Source of the DNA: Pseudoalteromonas sp. XI10
Lineage (GTDB): Bacteria; Pseudomonadota; Gammaproteobacteria; Enterobacterales; Alteromonadaceae
Assembly (NCBI RefSeq): GCF_001469895.1
Contig: NZ_LOPY01000039.1
Span: forward strand, 186,001-250,000
Direction of reading: 5' to 3'
Length of the DNA stretch: 64,000 nt
The position numbers were made by a program, and so were the translations under genes. Each line of letters starts with the position of its first letter. Within the stretch, counting starts at the first letter, position 1. This document shows positions 37,710-48,482 of this stretch, piece by piece. The notes beneath the pieces were generated by a model, which searched no databases, had not been told where the DNA came from, and worked only from the letters and a program-made list of their open reading frames with translations.

Positions 37710-38875
37710 TATTTGCCCTCCGCAGCAGCAACAACTTTTTCAGCTGCGTCTGTTAGTGATTCAGCAGCGATGATGTTTAGGTCAGAACTAGCTAGTACTT
37801 CACGACCAAGTTCAGCGTTAGTACCTTCTAAACGTACTACTACAGGAACGTTAACACCTACTTCTTTAACTGCGCCGATGATACCTTCTGCGATCATGTC
37901 ACAACGTACGATACCACCAAAGATGTTAACTAAAACAGCTTTAACGTTGTCGTCAGATAAGATGATCTTGAATGCTTCAGATACACGCTCTTTAGTTGCA
38001 CCGCCACCAACATCTAGGAAGTTAGCTGGCTTGCCACCGTGTAGGTTTACGATGTCCATAGTACCCATTGCTAGGCCTGCACCGTTAACCATACAACCAA
38101 CGTTACCGTCTAGTGCAACGTAGTTAAGCTCGAAGCTTGCAGCGTGAGCTTCACGCGCATCTTCTTGTGAAGGATCGTGCATTTCACGGATTTTAGGTTG
38201 ACGGTAAAGCGCGTTACCATCTACACCGATTTTACCGTCTAGACAGTGAAGGTTACCTTCGTCTGTGATTACTAGCGGGTTGATTTCTAATAGAGCGAAA
38301 TCGAAATCGTTGAACATGTTAGCAAGACCCATGAAGATCTTAACGAACTGTTTCATTTGAGTAGGGTTTAAACCTAGTTTGAAGCCTAACTCACGAGCTT
38401 GGTAAGCTTGAGGACCAACTAGTGGATCGATCTCAGCTTTGTGAATTAGTTCTGGAGTTTCTTCTGCAACTTGCTCGATTTCAACACCACCTTCAGTAGA
38501 TGCCATGAAAACAACTTTACGAGAAGCACGATCTACTACAGCGCCAAGGTATAATTCGTTAGCGATGTCAGTGCAGCTTTCAACAAGAATTTTTGATACT
38601 GGCTGACCATTTTCGTCTGTTTGGTAAGTAACTAAGTTTTTACCTAACCAGTTCGCAGCGAACTCTTTAACTTCGTCAGTTGTTTTAACTAGCTTAACAC
38701 CGCCAGCTTTACCACGGCCACCTGCGTGAACCTGTGTTTTAACAACCCACATATCACCGCCGATTTTCTCAGCAGCTGCTGCAGCTTCTTCAGGTGTATC
38801 GCAAGCGAAACCTTGAGAAACTGGTAAACCATATTCGGCAAAAAGTTGTTTTGCCTGATACTCATGCAAATTCAT
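37709..38875 (-). CDS. sucC: succinyl-CoA synthetase beta subunit
   Basis: ADP-forming beta subunit with an ATP-grasp domain; 388 residues, the E. coli length, starting [19 protein letters not shown] as usual. The C-terminal CoA-ligase domain contains [17 protein letters not shown]. It overlaps sucD by one base. A 177-base gap holding a strong terminator separates it from odhB upstream, so sucCD may have its own promoter (inferred). Confidence 0.98.
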   Translation of the reverse strand: MNLHEYQAKQLFAEYGLPVSQGFACDTPEEAAAAAEKIGGDMWVVKTQVHAGGRGKAGGVKLVKTTDEVKEFAANWLGKNLVTYQTDENGQPVSKILVESCTDIANELYLGAVVDRASRKVVFMASTEGGVEIEQVAEETPELIHKAEIDPLVGPQAYQARELGFKLGLNPTQMKQFVKIFMGLANMFNDFDFALLEINPLVITDEGNLHCLDGKIGVDGNALYRQPKIREMHDPSQEDAREAHAASFELNYVALDGNVGCMVNGAGLAMGTMDIVNLHGGKPANFLDVGGGATKERVSEAFKIILSDDNVKAVLVNIFGGIVRCDMIAEGIIGAVKEVGVNVPVVVRLEGTNAELGREVLASSDLNIIAAESLTDAAEKVVAAAEGK

Positions 38876-39002
38876 GATGCTTTATCCAATTTTTTATACT
38901 AAAAGAGCTGAATATTTATGCAAAATAAACAGCTATCCCAAATTGCGCACTTAGTATAAATCCCAAGGCTCCACATGAAAACCCCAGTTAGACCAAAGGC
39001 GC

Positions 39003-39034
39003 AAAAAAAAAGCTGTGAACGAGGTTCACAGCTT
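39003..39034 (-). terminator. strong intrinsic terminator between odhB and sucC
   Basis: An 11-bp perfect stem AAGCTGTGAAC/GTTCACAGCTT (39010-39020 and 39024-39034, three-base loop) is followed on the minus strand by eight T. It would end the sdh/suc transcript after odhB. Confidence 0.88.
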
Positions 39035-39052
39035 AGTTTTCATACAACCAGA

Positions 39053-40552
39053 TTAAACATCTAGTAGTAAACGAGTCGGATCTTCAAGTAACTCTTTAAT
39101 TGTTACTAAGAAACCTACTGATTCTTTACCATCGATTTGGCGGTGATCATAAGATAACGCTAAGTACATCATTGGTAAGATTTCAACTTTACCATTTACA
39201 GCCATAGGACGCTCTTGGATTTTGTGCATACCTAAGATTGAAGACTGTGGTAAGTTGATGATTGGTGTAGATAGTAATGAACCGAATACACCACCGTTAG
39301 TGATAGTGAAGTTACCACCTGTCATATCATCAAGTGATAATTTACCGTCACGACCTTTAAGCGCTAGCTCACGGATACCTTTTTCGATTTCAGCAACTGA
39401 TAGCTTGTCACAGTCTTTAAGAACTGGAGTAACAAGACCACGTGGTGTAGAAACCGCGATGCTGATGTCGAAGTAGTTGTGATAAACAATATCATCACCG
39501 TCAATAGACGCATTTACTTCAGGGAAACGCTTAAGTGCTTCAGTAACTGCTTTCACGTAGAAAGACATGAAACCTAAACGGATACCGTGACGCTTTTCGA
39601 ATACTTCTTGGTACTGCTTACGAAGGTCCATGATTGGCTTCATGTTAACTTCGTTGAAAGTCGTTAACATTGCAGTTGAGTTTTTCGCTTCAAGAAGACG
39701 ATTAGCGATTGTTTTACGTAAACGAGTCATAGGAACACGTTTTTGTGTACGGTCACCCATAGGTGCTGCTGGCGCTGCTGCTTCTGCTTTAGGAGCTGCT
39801 GCCGGTGCTTTTAAGAATGTATCAACATCTTCTTTAGTTACACGGCCGTTTTTGCCAGTACCTTTGATTTTTGATGCATCAAGACCTTTCTCAGCGATTA
39901 AACGACGAACTGACGGCGTTAATACGTCAGAGCTGTCATTTGATTCGCTTGCTGGTGCTGCTTCAGCTTTAGGAGCTGCTGCTGCCGGTGCTGCACCCGC
40001 TTTAACTGTACCAATTACTTGCTCACCAAGTACTGTTTCGCCTTCAGCGTGAATGTGCTCACCCATGATACCGTCTTCTTGAGCAACAACTTCAAGAACA
40101 ACTTTATCAGTTTCGATGTCAACAAGGTTTTGGTCGCGAGTTACCGCTTCACCTGGTTGAACGTGCCAAGTAGCAATTGTCGCGTCTGCGACTGATTCTG
40201 GAAGTACAGGTACTTTAATGTCCACTTCTTTACCTTCTGATGCTGGTGCTGATTGCGCCGCTGGCGCGTCTTCTGATTTAGCTGGTGCAGAGTCGTCACT
40301 TGCTGGTGCAGCATCTGCATCACCAAGTAATGCAATTACTTGTTCGCCAAGTACCGTTGCACCTTCTTCTTGTGAAATTTCAGTGATTACACCGTCATTT
40401 GGTGCAACAACTTCTAAAACAACTTTATCTGTTTCGATATCTACTAAGTTTTGGTCACGGCTTACTTTGTCGCCAACACTTACGTGCCAAGTTGCAACTG
40501 TAGCATCAGCAACCGACTCAGGAAGTACAGGAACTTTAATTTCTGTGCTCAT
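39053..40552 (-). CDS. odhB: 2-oxoglutarate dehydrogenase E2, dihydrolipoamide succinyltransferase, two lipoyl domains
   Basis: Core of the 2-oxoglutarate dehydrogenase complex (sucB in E. coli). The 499-residue protein is about 95 longer than E. coli SucB because it carries two lipoyl domains, with lipoyl lysines at ETDKV (about Lys43 and Lys150), joined by Ala/Pro linkers. A peripheral-subunit-binding domain follows (about 210-247), then the catalytic domain with [10 protein letters not shown] near the end. The two lipoyl domains are near-identical in their core, indicating internal duplication. It starts three bases after sucA. Confidence 0.97.
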   Translation of the reverse strand: MSTEIKVPVLPESVADATVATWHVSVGDKVSRDQNLVDIETDKVVLEVVAPNDGVITEISQEEGATVLGEQVIALLGDADAAPASDDSAPAKSEDAPAAQSAPASEGKEVDIKVPVLPESVADATIATWHVQPGEAVTRDQNLVDIETDKVVLEVVAQEDGIMGEHIHAEGETVLGEQVIGTVKAGAAPAAAAPKAEAAPASESNDSSDVLTPSVRRLIAEKGLDASKIKGTGKNGRVTKEDVDTFLKAPAAAPKAEAAAPAAPMGDRTQKRVPMTRLRKTIANRLLEAKNSTAMLTTFNEVNMKPIMDLRKQYQEVFEKRHGIRLGFMSFYVKAVTEALKRFPEVNASIDGDDIVYHNYFDISIAVSTPRGLVTPVLKDCDKLSVAEIEKGIRELALKGRDGKLSLDDMTGGNFTITNGGVFGSLLSTPIINLPQSSILGMHKIQERPMAVNGKVEILPMMYLALSYDHRQIDGKESVGFLVTIKELLEDPTRLLLDV

Positions 40553-40555
40553 TGC

Positions 40556-43375
40556 TTATCCTTTCTTTTCAATAGTAAGCGCATCTGCAATTAGCGCTTG
40601 TTGTTCTTTATTATGCACTGACATGTAACCACACGCTGGTGATGCTGATGCTTTACGACCTGCGTAAGTTAATTTAGCACCGGCTGGGATTGCGTCAACA
40701 AAGTGGTGTTGAGAACAATACCATGCACCTTGGTTTTGTGGCTCTTCTTGACACCAAACAAAATCTTTAACGTGTTGGTAACGCTGCATGATTGTATCCA
40801 TCTCAGCGTGTGGGAATGGATATAATTGTTCTACACGAACAATAGCAATGTTATTTAATTCTTGCTTACGACGCTCTTGTAGAAGTTCGTAGTAAACTTT
40901 ACCGCTACAGAATACAACGCGTTCTACTTTATCTGCTGCAATATCATCGATTTCATCGATCATATTGTGGAACACACCTTCAGATAACTCTTCAAGTGAA
41001 GATGTTGCCAACGGGTGACGAAGTAGCGACTTAGGCGTCATAACAATCAATGGACGACGAAGTGGGCGTACAGATTGACGACGAAGCATTGCATAAACTT
41101 GCGCAGGTGTTGAAGGAACACATACTTGCATGTTGTGATCAGCACACAACTGTAAGAAACGCTCTAAACGTGCCGAGCTATGCTCAGGACCTTGACCTTC
41201 ATAACCATGTGGAAGTAAACATGTAAGACCACATAAACGGCCCCACTTCTGCTCACCTGAACTTAAGAATTGGTCAAATACAACTTGTGCACCGTTAGCG
41301 AAGTCACCAAATTGTGCTTCCCACATTACAAGTGACGTAGGTTCAGCTGTTGCGTAACCATATTCAAACGCAAGTACTGCTTCTTCAGACAGAACTGAGT
41401 CATACACTTCAAATGCACCTTGCTTTTCGCTGATATTTTGCAGCGGCAAGTATGTTGATGCGTCAGTTTGGTTATGAACAACAGCATGGCGGTGGAAGAA
41501 TGTACCACGACCTGAATCTTGACCTGTTAAACGGATATCAGTACCCGCATCAACAAGAGTTGCATAAGCAAGTGTTTCAGCCATACCCCAATCAAGTGGT
41601 TTTTCACCTGTTGCCATTAGCTTACGGTCGTCGTAGATTTTCTTAACGCGCGACTGTGCTTTGTGGCTTTCTGGGAAGCTTGCTACTTTTTCGCCAAGCT
41701 CTTTTAACTTCTCAACCGATACTGTTGCATCGTACTCAACATCCCAATCATGACCAACAAACTTAGCCCAATCAGAAGAGTGCGATGTTTCTAGTTGAAT
41801 TTCTTCAACAACACAGTTGCCTTTGTCTAAACCGTTACGGTAATCATCAGCAAGAGCTTTTACTTCATTTTCTGAGAATGAACCTTCAGCAACTAATTGA
41901 TCTGCATAAATTAGACGAGGTACTGGATGCTTTTTGATTTTTTGGTACATAAGTGGTTGAGTCGCGTTCGGCTCATCCGCTTCGTTATGACCATGACGGC
42001 GATAACATACTAAATCAATCACTACATCACGTTTAAACTGGTTTCTGAAATCAAGTGCGATTTGAGTAACAAATGCAACCGCTTCAGGATCGTCAGAGTT
42101 AACGTGGAAAATTGGTGCCTGAACCATTTTCGCAATATCAGTACAGTATGGTGTAGAACGTACATCAGACTGTTTAGACGTTGTGAAACCAACTTGGTTA
42201 TTTACAACGATACGGATACTACCACCACAACTAAATGCATTAGTTTGCGATAAGTTAAATGTTTCTTGTACAACACCTTGACCTGCGATTGCAGAGTCAC
42301 CGTGAATAGTAATTGGTAATGCTTTAATACCTGACTTATCACCTAGACGGTCTAAACGAGCACGTACCGAACCCATAACCACTGGGTTAACGATTTCTAA
42401 GTGAGACGGGTTAAATGCAAGTGCCATGTGCACGTTGCCACCGTTAGTTGCAAAGTCAGATGAATAACCCATGTGATATTTAACATCACCTGAGCCTAAT
42501 GTGTCTTTGTGTTTACCAGCGAACTCATCGAATAATTCTGATGGGTTTTTACCTAAGACGTTCACTAGTACGTTCAAGCGACCGCGGTGAGCCATACCAA
42601 TAACAGCTTCTTTTTGTCCGCTTTCACCTGCACGATGAATTAGTTCTTTAAGCATTGGTACTAACGCATCACCACCTTCAAGTGAGAAACGTTTTGCACC
42701 AGGGAACTTAGCCCCTAAATATTTTTCAAGGCCATCTGCAGCTGTTAATCCTTTAAGGATACGTAGCTTTTCTTCTTTAGAGAACGTTGGACGTGATTGC
42801 ACTGATTCTAAACGTTGTTGTAACCAACGTTTTTCTTCAGTTGAAGTGATGTGCATATACTCAGCACCTACCGACCCACAATAAGTCGTTTTGAGTGCTT
42901 GATATAGCTCACCTAATGGCATGGTTTCGCGACCGACAGCAAACGAACCCACATTGAATTCACGGTCAAAATCAGCTTCAGATAAATCGTGGTACTCTAA
43001 TTCTAGATCACGAACACGTTCGCGTTGCCAAATACCTAATGGATCTAGGTTGGCATTTTGGTGACCACGGAAACGGAAAGCATTAATAAGTTGTAGCACC
43101 TTGACCTGTTTAGGATCGCCAGAGCCACCCTCTGCTACCACTACTTCTCTATGCTTGTTTTTAGCAAGCTGTGCAAATTGTGAACGAACTTCTGAATGTT
43201 TAACGTCAACATCCACACCATCAACTTTTGGTAATTGTTCGAACACTTCTCGCCATTCTTCTGGCACAGAAGTCGCATCATCTAAGTACGCTTCATAAAG
43301 CTCTTCTACGTAAGCAACGTTACCGCCGTTTAAGTGAGAAGATTCTAGCCATGCCTTCATCACACCTTCGTGCAT
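40556..43375 (-). CDS. sucA: 2-oxoglutarate dehydrogenase E1
   Basis: Thiamine-diphosphate decarboxylase subunit of the 2-oxoglutarate dehydrogenase complex. The 939-residue protein has the short N-terminal E2-docking helix, then the TPP domain (GMAHRGRLNVL, HGDSAIAGQGVVQET) and the transketolase pyrimidine domain with GQDSGRGTFFHRHA, and the C-terminal VEQLYPFPH region. It lies directly before odhB. Confidence 0.98.
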   Translation of the reverse strand: MHEGVMKAWLESSHLNGGNVAYVEELYEAYLDDATSVPEEWREVFEQLPKVDGVDVDVKHSEVRSQFAQLAKNKHREVVVAEGGSGDPKQVKVLQLINAFRFRGHQNANLDPLGIWQRERVRDLELEYHDLSEADFDREFNVGSFAVGRETMPLGELYQALKTTYCGSVGAEYMHITSTEEKRWLQQRLESVQSRPTFSKEEKLRILKGLTAADGLEKYLGAKFPGAKRFSLEGGDALVPMLKELIHRAGESGQKEAVIGMAHRGRLNVLVNVLGKNPSELFDEFAGKHKDTLGSGDVKYHMGYSSDFATNGGNVHMALAFNPSHLEIVNPVVMGSVRARLDRLGDKSGIKALPITIHGDSAIAGQGVVQETFNLSQTNAFSCGGSIRIVVNNQVGFTTSKQSDVRSTPYCTDIAKMVQAPIFHVNSDDPEAVAFVTQIALDFRNQFKRDVVIDLVCYRRHGHNEADEPNATQPLMYQKIKKHPVPRLIYADQLVAEGSFSENEVKALADDYRNGLDKGNCVVEEIQLETSHSSDWAKFVGHDWDVEYDATVSVEKLKELGEKVASFPESHKAQSRVKKIYDDRKLMATGEKPLDWGMAETLAYATLVDAGTDIRLTGQDSGRGTFFHRHAVVHNQTDASTYLPLQNISEKQGAFEVYDSVLSEEAVLAFEYGYATAEPTSLVMWEAQFGDFANGAQVVFDQFLSSGEQKWGRLCGLTCLLPHGYEGQGPEHSSARLERFLQLCADHNMQVCVPSTPAQVYAMLRRQSVRPLRRPLIVMTPKSLLRHPLATSSLEELSEGVFHNMIDEIDDIAADKVERVVFCSGKVYYELLQERRKQELNNIAIVRVEQLYPFPHAEMDTIMQRYQHVKDFVWCQEEPQNQGAWYCSQHHFVDAIPAGAKLTYAGRKASASPACGYMSVHNKEQQALIADALTIEKKG

Positions 43376-43410
43376 TTATAAGCCCTTTTCTTTAGCGCAG
43401 AAATTAATTG

Positions 43411-43446
43411 TTGTAAAAACAAGGTGGTTAATCACTTAACCACCTT
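43411..43446 (-). terminator. hairpin with T-tract between sdhB and sucA
   Basis: An 11-bp perfect stem AAGGTGGTTAA/TTAACCACCTT (43421-43431 and 43436-43446, loop TCAC) is followed by GTTTTTAC on the minus strand. It lies 14 bases behind sdhB and may partly separate sdhCDAB from sucAB. Confidence 0.7.
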
Positions 43447-43459
43447 ACATATTCAAGCT

Positions 43460-44176
43460 TTAAACAGCGCGGTTTAAAAGCATTGATTTGATTTGTCCAA
43501 TTGCTTTGGTCGGGTTAAGACCTTTTGGACACACGCTAACACAGTTCATGATACTGTGACAACGGAACACGCTGAACGCATCGTCAAGGTCAGCAAGACG
43601 CTCTTCAGTAGCTGTATCGCGGCTATCAGCCAAGAAACGATACGCATGAAGAAGACCCGCAGGACCGATGAACTTGTCTGGATTCCACCAGAACGAAGGA
43701 CACGATGTTGAACAACATGCACATAAGATACACTCATATAAGCCATCTAACTTATCACGTTCTTCGATTGACTGAAGACGCTCACCCGCCGCAGGCGTGT
43801 CGTTGATTAGGTAAGGCTTAACTTTTTCGTATTGAGTGTAGAACTGACTCATGTCAATAACAAGGTCACGTACCACAGGTAAACCTGGTAAAGGACGAAT
43901 TACGATTTTACCTTTGCCACCTTTAAGTAGCGTTGATAAAGGAGTAATACACGCTAAACCGTTTTTACCATTCATGTTGATACCGTCTGAACCACACACA
44001 CCTTCACGGCATGAACGACGGAATGATAATGTTGGATCTTGCTCTTTTAATTGCATAAGCGCATCCAATACCATCATATCTTGGCCTTCTTGCGTCTCTA
44101 GCGTGAAGTCCTGCATACGTGGTGCATTATCAACATCTGGATTGTAACGATAAACCGATAATTGTACTTGTGCCAT
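43460..44176 (-). CDS. sdhB: succinate dehydrogenase iron-sulfur subunit
   Basis: Carries the 2Fe-2S, 4Fe-4S and 3Fe-4S clusters of complex II. The motifs are SCREGVCGSDG with Cys further on (2Fe-2S), CILCACCSTSCP (4Fe-4S) and CHSIMNCVSVCPKG. The start MAQVQLSVYRYN gives 238 residues, the E. coli length, with GGAG eight bases upstream. A longer frame to 44221 would overlap sdhA and lacks support. It is the last gene of the sdhCDAB operon. Confidence 0.97.
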   Translation of the reverse strand: MAQVQLSVYRYNPDVDNAPRMQDFTLETQEGQDMMVLDALMQLKEQDPTLSFRRSCREGVCGSDGINMNGKNGLACITPLSTLLKGGKGKIVIRPLPGLPVVRDLVIDMSQFYTQYEKVKPYLINDTPAAGERLQSIEERDKLDGLYECILCACCSTSCPSFWWNPDKFIGPAGLLHAYRFLADSRDTATEERLADLDDAFSVFRCHSIMNCVSVCPKGLNPTKAIGQIKSMLLNRAV

Positions 44177-44186
44177 CGTCTCGCTC

Positions 44187-45959
44187 CTAATATGTACGTG
44201 CTTTAGGTGGGAAAGCTTCACGCAGTTTCGGCGCGTAGTTTACTTCACGTTTTGTCATTTCATCTGTAACTGGGTTATAGATAGAGTGACATAGCCAGTT
44301 ATCGTCATCACGATCTGGGAAGTCAAAACGAGAGTGTGCACCACGGCTTTCTGTACGGAAGTTTGCAGCTACTGCTGTTGAGTATGCTGTTTCCATCAAG
44401 TTATCAAGCTCTAGACATTCGATACGTGCAGTGTTGAATTCAGTTGACTTGTCGTCAAGACGAGCGTACTGAAGACGTTCACGAATTTCTTTAAGCTCTT
44501 TAAGACCGGTTGCCATTGCATCACCTTCACGGAATACCGAGAAGTTAAGTTGCATACACATTTGAAGGTCTTTCTTGATTTGTACTGGGTCTTCACCTTG
44601 GCCAGCTTTAGAGCTTTCCCAACGGTTAAAGCGTGCAAGTGATGCTTCAAGGTCTGATTCAGACGCATCTTTACCTGCTTCAACACCGTTAAGGTACTTA
44701 CCTAAGAAGTTACCAGCAGCGCGGCCGAATACAACTAAGTCAAGTAGCGAGTTACCACCTAGGCGGTTAGCACCGTGTACAGATACACAAGCAATCTCAC
44801 CAACAGCGAATAAACCTTCAACTACTTTCTCTTGGCCGTTTGCATCAATTTGTAATGCTTGACCATTTACGTTAGTTGGAACACCACCCATCATGTAGTG
44901 ACATGTTGGGATAACTGGAATTGGTTCTTTAGCTGGATCAACGTGTGCGAACGTTTTCGCAAGGTCACATACGCCTGGAAGACGTAGGTTAAGCGTTTCT
45001 TCACCTAAGTGGTCAAGCTTAAGCTTGATGTGAGGACCATAAGGACCTTCACAGCCACGACCCTCACGGATCTCAGTCATCATTGAACGAGCAACAACGT
45101 CACGAGACGCTAAGTCTTTTGCATTTGGTGCGTAACGCTCCATGAAGCGTTCGCCGTCTTTGTTCAGAAGGTAACCACCTTCACCACGACAACCTTCAGT
45201 CACAAGTACACCGGCACCGGCGATACCTGTTGGGTGGAACTGCCACATTTCCATATCTTGCATTGCAACACCAGCACGTGTAGCCATACCAACACCGTCA
45301 CCAGTATTGATGTGTGCATTCGTTGTCGATGCGTAGATACGGCCTGCACCACCTGTTGCTAAAACAACAGCTTTTGACTTGAAGTAAACAACTTCGCCAG
45401 ACTCGATGTCGATTGCTGTACAACCAACAACGTTACCGTCGCTGTTTTTAACTAAATCTAGTGCGTACCACTCAGAAAATACGTTAGTTTTGTTCTTAAC
45501 GTTCTGTTGGTATAAACAGTGTAATAGCGCGTGACCAGTACGGTCAGCAGCTGCTGCAGTACGTGCAGCCTGTTCACCACCAAAGTTTTTCGACTGGCCG
45601 CCGAAAGGACGTTGGTAAACACGGCCATTTTCAAAACGAGAAAATGGTAAACCCATGTTTTCTAATTCAGTAATAGCTTCTGGGCCTGTTTTACACATAT
45701 ATTCGATAGCGTCTTGGTCACCGATGAAATCGGAACCTTTAACAGTATCGTACATGTGCCATTCCCAGTTATCTTCATGTGAGTTACCCAGAGCAACCGT
45801 AATACCACCCTGTGCTGACACAGTGTGAGAACGTGTAGGGAAAACTTTTGAGATAAGCGCACAGGTTTTGCCTGATTCAGTGATAGCTAGTGCTGCGCGC
45901 ATACCCGCACCACCGGCACCAATCACTACAGCGTCAAATTCACGAACAGAATAATTCAC
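44187..45959 (-). CDS. sdhA: succinate dehydrogenase flavoprotein subunit
   Basis: Oxidises succinate to fumarate. The 590-residue protein has the FAD-binding [11 protein letters not shown], the covalent-FAD His45 in [12 protein letters not shown], and the catalytic Arg/His region ([15 protein letters not shown]). It begins directly after the sdhD stop and lies in the usual sdhC-D-A-B order. Confidence 0.98.
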   Translation of the reverse strand: MNYSVREFDAVVIGAGGAGMRAALAITESGKTCALISKVFPTRSHTVSAQGGITVALGNSHEDNWEWHMYDTVKGSDFIGDQDAIEYMCKTGPEAITELENMGLPFSRFENGRVYQRPFGGQSKNFGGEQAARTAAAADRTGHALLHCLYQQNVKNKTNVFSEWYALDLVKNSDGNVVGCTAIDIESGEVVYFKSKAVVLATGGAGRIYASTTNAHINTGDGVGMATRAGVAMQDMEMWQFHPTGIAGAGVLVTEGCRGEGGYLLNKDGERFMERYAPNAKDLASRDVVARSMMTEIREGRGCEGPYGPHIKLKLDHLGEETLNLRLPGVCDLAKTFAHVDPAKEPIPVIPTCHYMMGGVPTNVNGQALQIDANGQEKVVEGLFAVGEIACVSVHGANRLGGNSLLDLVVFGRAAGNFLGKYLNGVEAGKDASESDLEASLARFNRWESSKAGQGEDPVQIKKDLQMCMQLNFSVFREGDAMATGLKELKEIRERLQYARLDDKSTEFNTARIECLELDNLMETAYSTAVAANFRTESRGAHSRFDFPDRDDDNWLCHSIYNPVTDEMTKREVNYAPKLREAFPPKARTY

Positions 45960-46307
45960 TTAAACACCCCATAAAACGATTAGACCAATTGCTACGTAAG
46001 CAACAGCCATAAGGTTTAATACAAAGCCTAAAACAGCACGTAATTTAGCGCATTTAACATAGTCAGTAAGAACTTGCCAAAGGCCGATACGGGTGTGAAC
46101 CATGATGCAAACTAGGGTAATTAAGGTAAACCCTTTCATTGCTAGGTTAGAGAATAGGCCTTGCCAGGCTTCGAAAGTGACTTCTGGCGTACATAAAAAA
46201 TAGCCGATAATAAAAATCGCGTAAGCGCTGATTATTAATGCTGTTGCACGTAGTGATACGAAATCTTGTACACCATCACGTTTAAGAGTTGCTTGATTTA
46301 AAACCAT
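45960..46307 (-). CDS. sdhD: succinate dehydrogenase membrane anchor SdhD
   Basis: A membrane anchor of complex II with three helices. The haem-ligand His is in IMVHTRIGLWQVLTDYVK, close to E. coli SdhD. The ATG at 46307 has AGGAG seven bases upstream and gives 115 residues, as in E. coli; a GTG two codons earlier is possible. It overlaps the sdhC 3' end by ten bases. Confidence 0.94.
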   Translation of the reverse strand: MVLNQATLKRDGVQDFVSLRATALIISAYAIFIIGYFLCTPEVTFEAWQGLFSNLAMKGFTLITLVCIMVHTRIGLWQVLTDYVKCAKLRAVLGFVLNLMAVAYVAIGLIVLWGV

Positions 46308-46675
46308 ATCCACACTCCTGCTAGAATTGCAGCTACAACACCTAAAGCTAATGCAACTTTAGCGCTGAAGTTACCTGATTCAAGTTCTTCCCAGTGACCC
46401 ATGTCCATAATGATATGACGGATACCACCGATTAAGTGATACGCCAATACAGAAATGGTGCCCCATGCTATGAATTTGGCAATGAATCCGCTGAACAGAC
46501 CCTTGACGAATTCAAAACCTTCTGCAGAAGAAAGAGACTCAGACCAAGCCCAAATGACAAACGTTAAAGCAAAAAATAATGCAACACCGGTGACGCGGTG
46601 AAAAATTGATGCTTTAGCCGTTGCCGGCATAGATATAGTTGTTAGATCTAGATTTACAGGTCTTTGCTTTTTCAC
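46298..46675 (-). CDS. sdhC: succinate dehydrogenase cytochrome b556 subunit SdhC
   Basis: A membrane anchor of complex II, 125 residues with three helices, and the haem His in LAYHLIGGIRHIIMDMG. The start is a GTG in KKQRPVNLDL; no in-frame ATG lies nearby upstream and the ribosome site is weak. It is the first gene of the operon, divergent from gltA. Confidence 0.95.
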   Translation of the reverse strand: MKKQRPVNLDLTTISMPATAKASIFHRVTGVALFFALTFVIWAWSESLSSAEGFEFVKGLFSGFIAKFIAWGTISVLAYHLIGGIRHIIMDMGHWEELESGNFSAKVALALGVVAAILAGVWIWF

Positions 46676-47084
46676 AGTTACTTGCCCATCTTGCCCACTA
46701 AGGAGCTCATCTACTTGTTTTTCTAAAACCCATCAAAATGAATTTCGATGGAACTATCTAAGTAAACCGTGTTGATACACAAAAAGTTCACACTTATGCA
46801 AAACTCAAATGTAAAAATAAAGTTTACCTACAGACAATACGGTATAAAACCTTGGATAGTATATATAGCCAAAGGTCTTTTTACAATTCTTGTTTAGTAA
46901 GAGACGTTTGCGAATTAGCCAATAGTATAATATTTAATCCTGGCAGAATATTTATTATCCATTTGTGCATAATGTTTATAAAAATTGACTTTATACCCCT
47001 CTTTCACGTTAAAATGAAAAGAATGTGCTTAAACAGATTCAGAACATAACAATCAGAGTTGTTATCTTAATAGGAGATAAATAG
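46676..47084. promoter_or_regulatory. sdhC/gltA divergent control region
   Basis: 409 bases without a convincing gene between two divergent TCA starts. A candidate gltA promoter is TTGACT (46985-46990) with TAAAAT at 47010-47015, 19 bp apart (or TTAAAA at 18 bp), 70 bases before the ATG. No sdhC promoter could be fixed. E. coli has the same divergent layout under ArcA and Crp control, but no clear site for either was identified here. Confidence 0.5.
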
Positions 47085-48371
47085 ATGGCGGATAAGAAAG
47101 CCACGGTCCATATTGATGGTCTTGATCCAATCGAACTTCCAATTTACCAAGGCACTGCTGGCCAAGACGTAATCGACGTACGTACGTTAGGTTCACACGG
47201 TCACTTCACTTACGACCCAGGTTTCATGTCGACCGGTTCTTGTGAATCTTCAATCACTTACATCGATGGCGGCAAAGGTGTTTTATTACACCGTGGTTAC
47301 CCAATCGAGCAATTAGCTGATGAATCAAACTACATCGAGCTTTGCTACTTACTATTAAACGGCGAATTACCGACTAAAGAACAATACGAAGCGTTTGCTC
47401 AAGAAATCACGCACAACACAATGCTTGATACTAAAATCGCAAACTTCTTCCAAGGTTTCCGCTTTGACGCTCACCCAATGGCAATGCTGTGTGGTGTTGT
47501 AGGTGCTCTTTCTTCTTTCTACCACGAAGATTTAGACATCACTGACGCAACACAACGTAAAACAAGCGCAATCAAGCTAGTTGCTAAATTACCAACTATC
47601 GCTGCGATGGCTTACAAATACAATGTAGGTCAACCGTTTGTTTACCCGCGTAACGACTTAAGCTTCGCTGAAAACTTCTTACACATGATGTTCTCAGTAC
47701 CAGCTGAAGAATACAAAGTAAGCCCTGTTCTTGCTAAAGCAATGGACAAAATCTTCATGCTTCACGCTGACCACGAGCAAAACGCATCAACGTCAACTGT
47801 TCGTCTAGCTGGTTCTTCAGGTGCTAACCCTTACGCGTGTATCGCGGCTGGTATCGCATCTCTATGGGGCCCTGCGCACGGTGGTGCTAACGAAGCATGT
47901 CTTAACATGTTAGAAGAAATCGGCTCTGTTGACCGTATCGACGAGTACGTTGCTAAAGCGAAAGATAAGTCTGATCCTTTCCGTCTTATGGGCTTTGGTC
48001 ACCGTGTATACAAAAACTTCGACCCACGTGCGACAGTAATGCGTCAAACATGTCACGAAGTACTTGAAGAGCTAAATATTCAAGATCCACTTCTTGATAT
48101 CGCTATGAAGCTTGAGCAAATTGCTCTAGAAGACCCATACTTCGTTGAGAAGAAACTTTACCCTAACGTAGATTTCTACTCAGGTATCATCTTAAAAGCA
48201 ATCGGTATTCCAACAAGCATGTTCACTGTAATCTTTGCAATGTCACGTACTGTTGGTTGGATCTCTCACTGGGATGAGATGCTTTCTCAACCTGGTCACA
48301 AGATCAGCCGTCCTCGTCAGTTATACACTGGTGAAACTTCACGCGATTACGTACCAACAGACAAGCGTTAA
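47085..48371 (+). CDS. gltA: citrate synthase (type II)
   Basis: Condenses oxaloacetate with acetyl-CoA. The 428-residue protein has the catalytic triad His265 ([10 protein letters not shown]), His306 ([13 protein letters not shown]) and Asp363 (NVDFYSG), and the length typical of NADH-regulated hexameric enzymes. It is monocistronic, ending at a strong terminator. Confidence 0.98.
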   Translation: MADKKATVHIDGLDPIELPIYQGTAGQDVIDVRTLGSHGHFTYDPGFMSTGSCESSITYIDGGKGVLLHRGYPIEQLADESNYIELCYLLLNGELPTKEQYEAFAQEITHNTMLDTKIANFFQGFRFDAHPMAMLCGVVGALSSFYHEDLDITDATQRKTSAIKLVAKLPTIAAMAYKYNVGQPFVYPRNDLSFAENFLHMMFSVPAEEYKVSPVLAKAMDKIFMLHADHEQNASTSTVRLAGSSGANPYACIAAGIASLWGPAHGGANEACLNMLEEIGSVDRIDEYVAKAKDKSDPFRLMGFGHRVYKNFDPRATVMRQTCHEVLEELNIQDPLLDIAMKLEQIALEDPYFVEKKLYPNVDFYSGIILKAIGIPTSMFTVIFAMSRTVGWISHWDEMLSQPGHKISRPRQLYTGETSRDYVPTDKR

Positions 48372-48386
48372 TACGAATTTGCGTTT

Positions 48387-48413
48387 AAAAAAGGCCGCTA
48401 TGCGGCCTTTTTT
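48387..48413 (+). terminator. intrinsic terminator after gltA
   Basis: A 12-bp perfect stem AAAAAAGGCCGC/GCGGCCTTTTTT (48387-48398 and 48402-48413) with a three-base loop. Confidence 0.92.
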
Positions 48414-48482
48414 GTTGCTCTGCACTTGTCTATTTGTGCAAAGTAATTAAAATCGTCGCATTCTTGTAGCTTAAGGCCTTCC

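Noticed and set aside
46852-47049. 65-codon open frame in the sdhC/gltA intergenic region
   Set aside because: It covers the likely gltA promoter, has no ribosome site, and its composition is that of AT-rich non-coding DNA.
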